Source: Simplicispira suum
GTDB taxonomy: Bacteria; Pseudomonadota; Gammaproteobacteria; Burkholderiales; Burkholderiaceae_C
Length of the DNA: 64,000 bases
Assembly: GCF_003008595.1 (NCBI RefSeq)
Contig: NZ_CP027669.1
Coordinates: forward strand, 558,001 to 622,000
Reading direction: 5' to 3'
The notes under the pieces are model-generated. The model ran no database searches and was not told the DNA's origin. It worked only from the letters and a program-made list of their open reading frames with translations. The translations under genes and the position numbers were made by a program. Positions within the stretch are counted from its first letter, which is position 1. Each line of letters begins with the position of its first letter. Shown in pieces: positions 61,171-64,000 of this stretch.

Positions 61171-61241
61171 CGGCTTTGCCGGGCCGCCGGTGGCGTCCCC
61201 CTCCCGCAGGAGAGGGGGACGCGGCGCAGCCGCTCAGGGGG
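61171..61241 (-). repeat. 3'-end repeat, family 2, copy 3
   Basis: Read on the minus strand it begins six bases after the era stop: CCCCCTGAGCGGCTGCGCCGC, a hairpin (GTCCCCCTCTCC, loop, GGGAGGGGGAC) and GCCACCGGCGGCCCGGCAAAG. The region 61104-61170 has no other recognisable feature. Confidence 0.88.
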
Positions 61242-61247
61242 TGACTC

Positions 61248-62282
61248 TTATTCATACCCGAAGGACCGCACCCGCGCTTCGTCGTCCGCCCAGCCACTGC
61301 GCACCTTGACCCAGATTTCGATGAACACCTTGGCGTCCATGAGCTTTTCCAGCTCCTGGCGGGTTTCGGTGCCGATGCGCTTCAAGCGTTCGCCCTTGTC
61401 GCCGATCACCATGGCCTTGTGGCTGTCGCGCTCGACGACGATGGTCGCGGCAATGCGCACCAGGCGCTTGTGCTGCTTGCTTTTCTCTTCACTGAACTGG
61501 TCGATCACGACCGTGGACGTATAGGGCAGCTCGTCGCCGGTAAAGCGAAACAGCTTTTCGCGGACCGTCTCGCTGGCAAGGAATTTTTCGCTGCGATCGG
61601 TCAGTTCGTCCTCGCCGTACCACCAGGCCTGCTCGGGCAGGTACTTCGCGCAAATGCCGTACAGCCGCTCGACGTCGCCCTTGTTCTTGGCCGACATCGG
61701 CACGAACTCGGCAAATGGATGGCGCTCCTGCATGCTCTTGAGCCAGGGCGCAATCTCGGCGCGGCGGTGGATGTTGTCGAGCTTGTTGGCAATCAAGAGG
61801 GTCGGGATGCCGGGCTTGAACAGCGAGAGCACCTTGGCGTCGGCCAGGGTAAAGCTGCCGGCCTCGACAACGAACAAGATCAGATCCACGTCACCGATGG
61901 CGCCCATCACCGTTTTGTTGAGCGACTTGTTGAGCGCCGTTGCGTGGCGCGTCTGAAAGCCCGGGGTGTCGACGAAGATGAACTGCGTCCGCTCGCGCGT
62001 ATGGATGCCGGTGATGCGGTGGCGCGTGGTCTGCGCCTTGCGCGACGTGATGCTGATCTTCTGCCCCACCAGGGTGTTGAGCAGCGTGGATTTGCCCACG
62101 TTGGGCTTGCCGACAATGGCAATCACGCCGCAGCGCTGGCCGGCTGCAGCCGCTTCACTCGCCCCACCCGTTTCACCCACCGCCGCAGGTCGGCTGGCCG
62201 CCAGCATGGATTCAAGGTCGTTTTGGCCTCCAGCGCTTATCTCATCGGAAGGAGCCGCTTCGTTGTTTGTAGCATCGGTCAT
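61248..62282 (-). CDS. era: GTPase Era
   Basis: An essential GTPase in 16S rRNA maturation and 30S assembly. The 344 residues have the G1 motif GKPNVGKST (58-66), G3 DTPGFQ, G4 NKLD and a C-terminal KH domain around [24 protein letters not shown]. coli Era is about 301 residues. The extra N-terminal 48 residues include a translated copy of the 55-bp repeat (residues 4-22). I chose the ATG at 62282 because it overlaps the rnc stop (TAATG). A later ATG at 62207 would exclude the repeat. Confidence 0.95.
   Translation of the reverse strand: MTDATNNEAAPSDEISAGGQNDLESMLAASRPAAVGETGGASEAAAAGQRCGVIAIVGKPNVGKSTLLNTLVGQKISITSRKAQTTRHRITGIHTRERTQFIFVDTPGFQTRHATALNKSLNKTVMGAIGDVDLILFVVEAGSFTLADAKVLSLFKPGIPTLLIANKLDNIHRRAEIAPWLKSMQERHPFAEFVPMSAKNKGDVERLYGICAKYLPEQAWWYGEDELTDRSEKFLASETVREKLFRFTGDELPYTSTVVIDQFSEEKSKQHKRLVRIAATIVVERDSHKAMVIGDKGERLKRIGTETRQELEKLMDAKVFIEIWVKVRSGWADDEARVRSFGYE
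62218..62273 (-). repeat. Palindromic 55-bp repeat, copy 11, at the era 5' end
   Basis: The plus strand reads CGTTTTGGCCTCCAGCGCTTATC, then a divergent half ending TTTGTAGC. It is translated as [19 protein letters not shown]. Its SAGGQND portion is identical to that in fdhA. Confidence 0.82.
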
Positions 62283-62962
62283 TATTTTTTCGCCTGGAGT
62301 TGGGCCAACACGGCAGCGGCCGCAGATTGTTCGGCCGCACGGCGGGAAGCCCCGCTGCCGCGCGCAGCCAGCGCGAGTTCGCCAATGCGGCATTCGACTT
62401 CAAAAGATTGCCGGTGCGCCGCGCCGGTGGTCTCTACCACCCGATACTCTGGAAGCTTCATGCGCCGGCCCTGCAGCCATTCTTGCAAGGCCGTTTTGGC
62501 GTCTCGGGAAGCTGCCTGCATCTGGGGGCTGATCTCCACACCCTCAAACAAACGCCATACCAACTCGGTGGCGGCCTGAAAGCCGGCATCCAGATACACC
62601 GCGCCAATAACGGCTTCGAGCGCATCGGCGAGCATGGAAGGCCGCGTCTTGCCGCCCGAGCGTGCCTCGCCTTCGCCCACGCGCAGCACCTGCGGCAAAC
62701 CGAGCTTCACAGCCAAGCCGTGCAAGGTATCCTGCTTGACCATGTTGGCCCGAACGCGCGAGAGATCGCCCTCGGGCTGGCTGGCCAAGCGCTCATACAG
62801 CAGGCTGGAGACCGCCAGGTTGAGCACCGAATCGCCCAAAAATTCCAGTCGCTCGTTGTGGTCGCTGCTGGCGCTGCGGTGGGTGAGCGCGCGCGTCAGC
62901 AGAGCCGGGTTGGAAAATGCATGCTGCAAGCGCTGTTGCAGCGAAACCAGTGCCGGAAGCAC
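62282..62962 (-). CDS. rnc: Ribonuclease III
   Basis: Cleaves double-stranded RNA, including rRNA precursors. The 226 residues have the signature [15 protein letters not shown] with catalytic Glu and Asp, [13 protein letters not shown] with the second acidic pair, and a C-terminal dsRNA-binding domain ([14 protein letters not shown]...). The start is GTG at 62962, directly abutting the DUF4845 stop, and the stop overlaps the era start by one base, so expression is tightly coupled. Confidence 0.96.
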   Translation of the reverse strand: MLPALVSLQQRLQHAFSNPALLTRALTHRSASSDHNERLEFLGDSVLNLAVSSLLYERLASQPEGDLSRVRANMVKQDTLHGLAVKLGLPQVLRVGEGEARSGGKTRPSMLADALEAVIGAVYLDAGFQAATELVWRLFEGVEISPQMQAASRDAKTALQEWLQGRRMKLPEYRVVETTGAAHRQSFEVECRIGELALAARGSGASRRAAEQSAAAAVLAQLQAKK

Positions 62963-63328
62963 CTATTCGGACTGCAGATCGAAGCGGTATACCAGGTAAG
63001 CTGGCCCAGCCAGAGCAATCTCACGCGAGTATTTGGCGCGAACCACCACCTTGTCGCCACGCTTGCCAACTTCCAGATCCTTGCCACCGATGGTAAAGAT
63101 GTCATCAATTGCGGCGGCCCGATCAAAGCTGCCTCGAATTTCCGGCACAGTGGTGCCTTCCTTCGCGGCCTTGTTGATGGCCTTTTGAATGGCGTGCGAT
63201 TCAAGGAAGACCGGCACCGACTGGCCGCCGATGGCAAAGGCCGCCACGGCCAGCAAGCCGATGAAGATGACGCCGATAAAGGACAGGCCGCGCTGGCGCG
63301 AGCGGCTGGCTGTGCGATGCAGTTTCAT
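62963..63328 (-). CDS. DUF4845 membrane protein
   Basis: A 121-residue single-pass membrane protein: a basic N-terminus (KLHRTASRSRQRG), one helix (LSFIGVIFIGLLAVAAFAIGG) and a periplasmic domain. The family sits between lepB and rnc in beta- and gammaproteobacteria and has no assigned function. The ATG at 63328 is preceded by GGGAGA. The lepB stop lies 44 bp upstream. Confidence 0.88.
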   Translation of the reverse strand: MKLHRTASRSRQRGLSFIGVIFIGLLAVAAFAIGGQSVPVFLESHAIQKAINKAAKEGTTVPEIRGSFDRAAAIDDIFTIGGKDLEVGKRGDKVVVRAKYSREIALAGPAYLVYRFDLQSE

Positions 63329-63372
63329 GGTATTCAATCTCCCGTTCTTGTTTGCAATTCTTGCCGGAGCGC

Positions 63373-64000
63373 TTACTGGAACCCGCCAATGCGCTTCCAG
63401 TTGCCAAAATTCATCCATACGAAAAATGCCTTGCCCACGATATTGGCCTCGGGCACAAAGCCCCAGTAGCGTGAATCGAGCGAATTGTCGCGGTTGTCGC
63501 CCATCATGAAGTAGTGGCCGTCCGGCACCTTGCAGACGACGCCTTCGACACTGTAGCGGCAGTTGTCGCGGTAGGCAAAATTACTCGCCCCTTGCACGAA
63601 CGCCGGAACGCTGTCGTTGTTCAGCAAGCGGTGCGGGTGACCGCCCAGCTCCTCCTGGAACTGCTTGAAGTAGCGCATGGCGTCTTCTTCAAAATAGTCT
63701 GGAAGCGCGTCGGTAGGAACCGGCTCGCCATTGATGGTAAGGCGCTTGTTGATGTAGGCCACCTCATCACCCGGTACGCCGACCACGCGCTTGATGTAAT
63801 CCAGCGTGGGCTGCGGTGGGTAGCGAAACACCATCACGTCGCCGCGCTGCGGTGCATTGCCTTCGGTGATCTTGGTGTTGATGACGGGCAAGCGCAAGCC
63901 ATAGGTGAATTTGTTGACCAGAATAAGGTCGCCCACCAGCAGCGTGGGAATCATGGAGCCCGAAGGGATCTTGAAAGGCTCGAACAAGAACGAGCGCAGC
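63373..64000 (-). CDS. lepB: Signal peptidase I (partial)
   Basis: Removes signal peptides from exported proteins at the inner membrane. The N-terminal transmembrane part lies beyond the right edge. The visible 209 codons carry the catalytic Ser in PSGSMIPTL, the catalytic Lys in DYIKRVVGVPGD, and the GDNRDNSLDSRYWGFV box D/E. It is followed by DUF4845, rnc and era in the usual order. Confidence 0.96.
   Translation of the reverse strand, partial: LRSFLFEPFKIPSGSMIPTLLVGDLILVNKFTYGLRLPVINTKITEGNAPQRGDVMVFRYPPQPTLDYIKRVVGVPGDEVAYINKRLTINGEPVPTDALPDYFEEDAMRYFKQFQEELGGHPHRLLNNDSVPAFVQGASNFAYRDNCRYSVEGVVCKVPDGHYFMMGDNRDNSLDSRYWGFVPEANIVGKAFFVWMNFGNWKRIGGFQ

Overview
The window looks like a piece of chromosome from a Betaproteobacterium of the order Burkholderiales, most likely family Comamonadaceae. 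The reasons are the high GC content, the gene order leuC-entericidin-leuD-leuB-asd-fimV-truA-trpF-trpB-trpA-accD, the DUF3460-scpA pair, and two short interspersed repeat families that I associate with that family from memory. I do not assign a genus. Most of the window is conserved housekeeping DNA. I see no tRNA, rRNA, CRISPR array, transposase or prophage gene.

Layout. 1-12.1 kb, mostly minus strand: formate metabolism. An accessory operon (orphan ABC substrate-binding protein, DUF3305, DUF3306, a multi-[4Fe-4S] protein and a TorD-type chaperone running off the left edge) is followed by a plus-strand diguanylate cyclase and a two-gene NAD-dependent formate dehydrogenase whose beta subunit is a NuoE-NuoF fusion. 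12.1-19.7 kb: LprI-like protein, apbC, an Mrr-like membrane protein, a patatin, metG and a SulP transporter. 19.5-25.6 kb: an AraC regulator divergent from an FAD dehydrogenase, a GMC oxidoreductase and a ThDP enzyme, probably one catabolic unit of unknown substrate. 25.7-32.2 kb: BamE-like lipoprotein, DUF3460, scpA, nadB, panD, a tautomerase, a low-GC methyltransferase and an MFS transporter. 32.4-34 kb: rpsF-priB-rpsR-rplI. 34.1-38 kb: grpE-dnaK-dnaJ behind a near-consensus heat-shock promoter. 38.1-46.7 kb: an MBL-fold nuclease, a LysR regulator, leuCDB with an entericidin gene, a dipeptidase, and asd with a possible leader peptide. 46.9-54.3 kb: fimV, truA, trpFBA, accD. 54.3-64 kb: yggT, a LON-domain protein, lysS, a small MscS channel, then the minus-strand series lepB-DUF4845-rnc-era-recO-pdxJ-acpS-nagZ.

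The most notable signal is not a gene. At least eleven copies of a palindromic repeat of about 55 bp (core AGCGCTT...AAGCGCT) are scattered over the window. Six lie between genes or at gene edges, and five lie inside reading frames (fdhA, fdhB, trpF, metG, era), where they are translated without breaking the frame. As a result FdhA and Era, two unrelated proteins, share the peptide SAGGQND. A second repeat family, with three copies, sits just downstream of stop codons in a fixed orientation and may act at transcript 3' ends.
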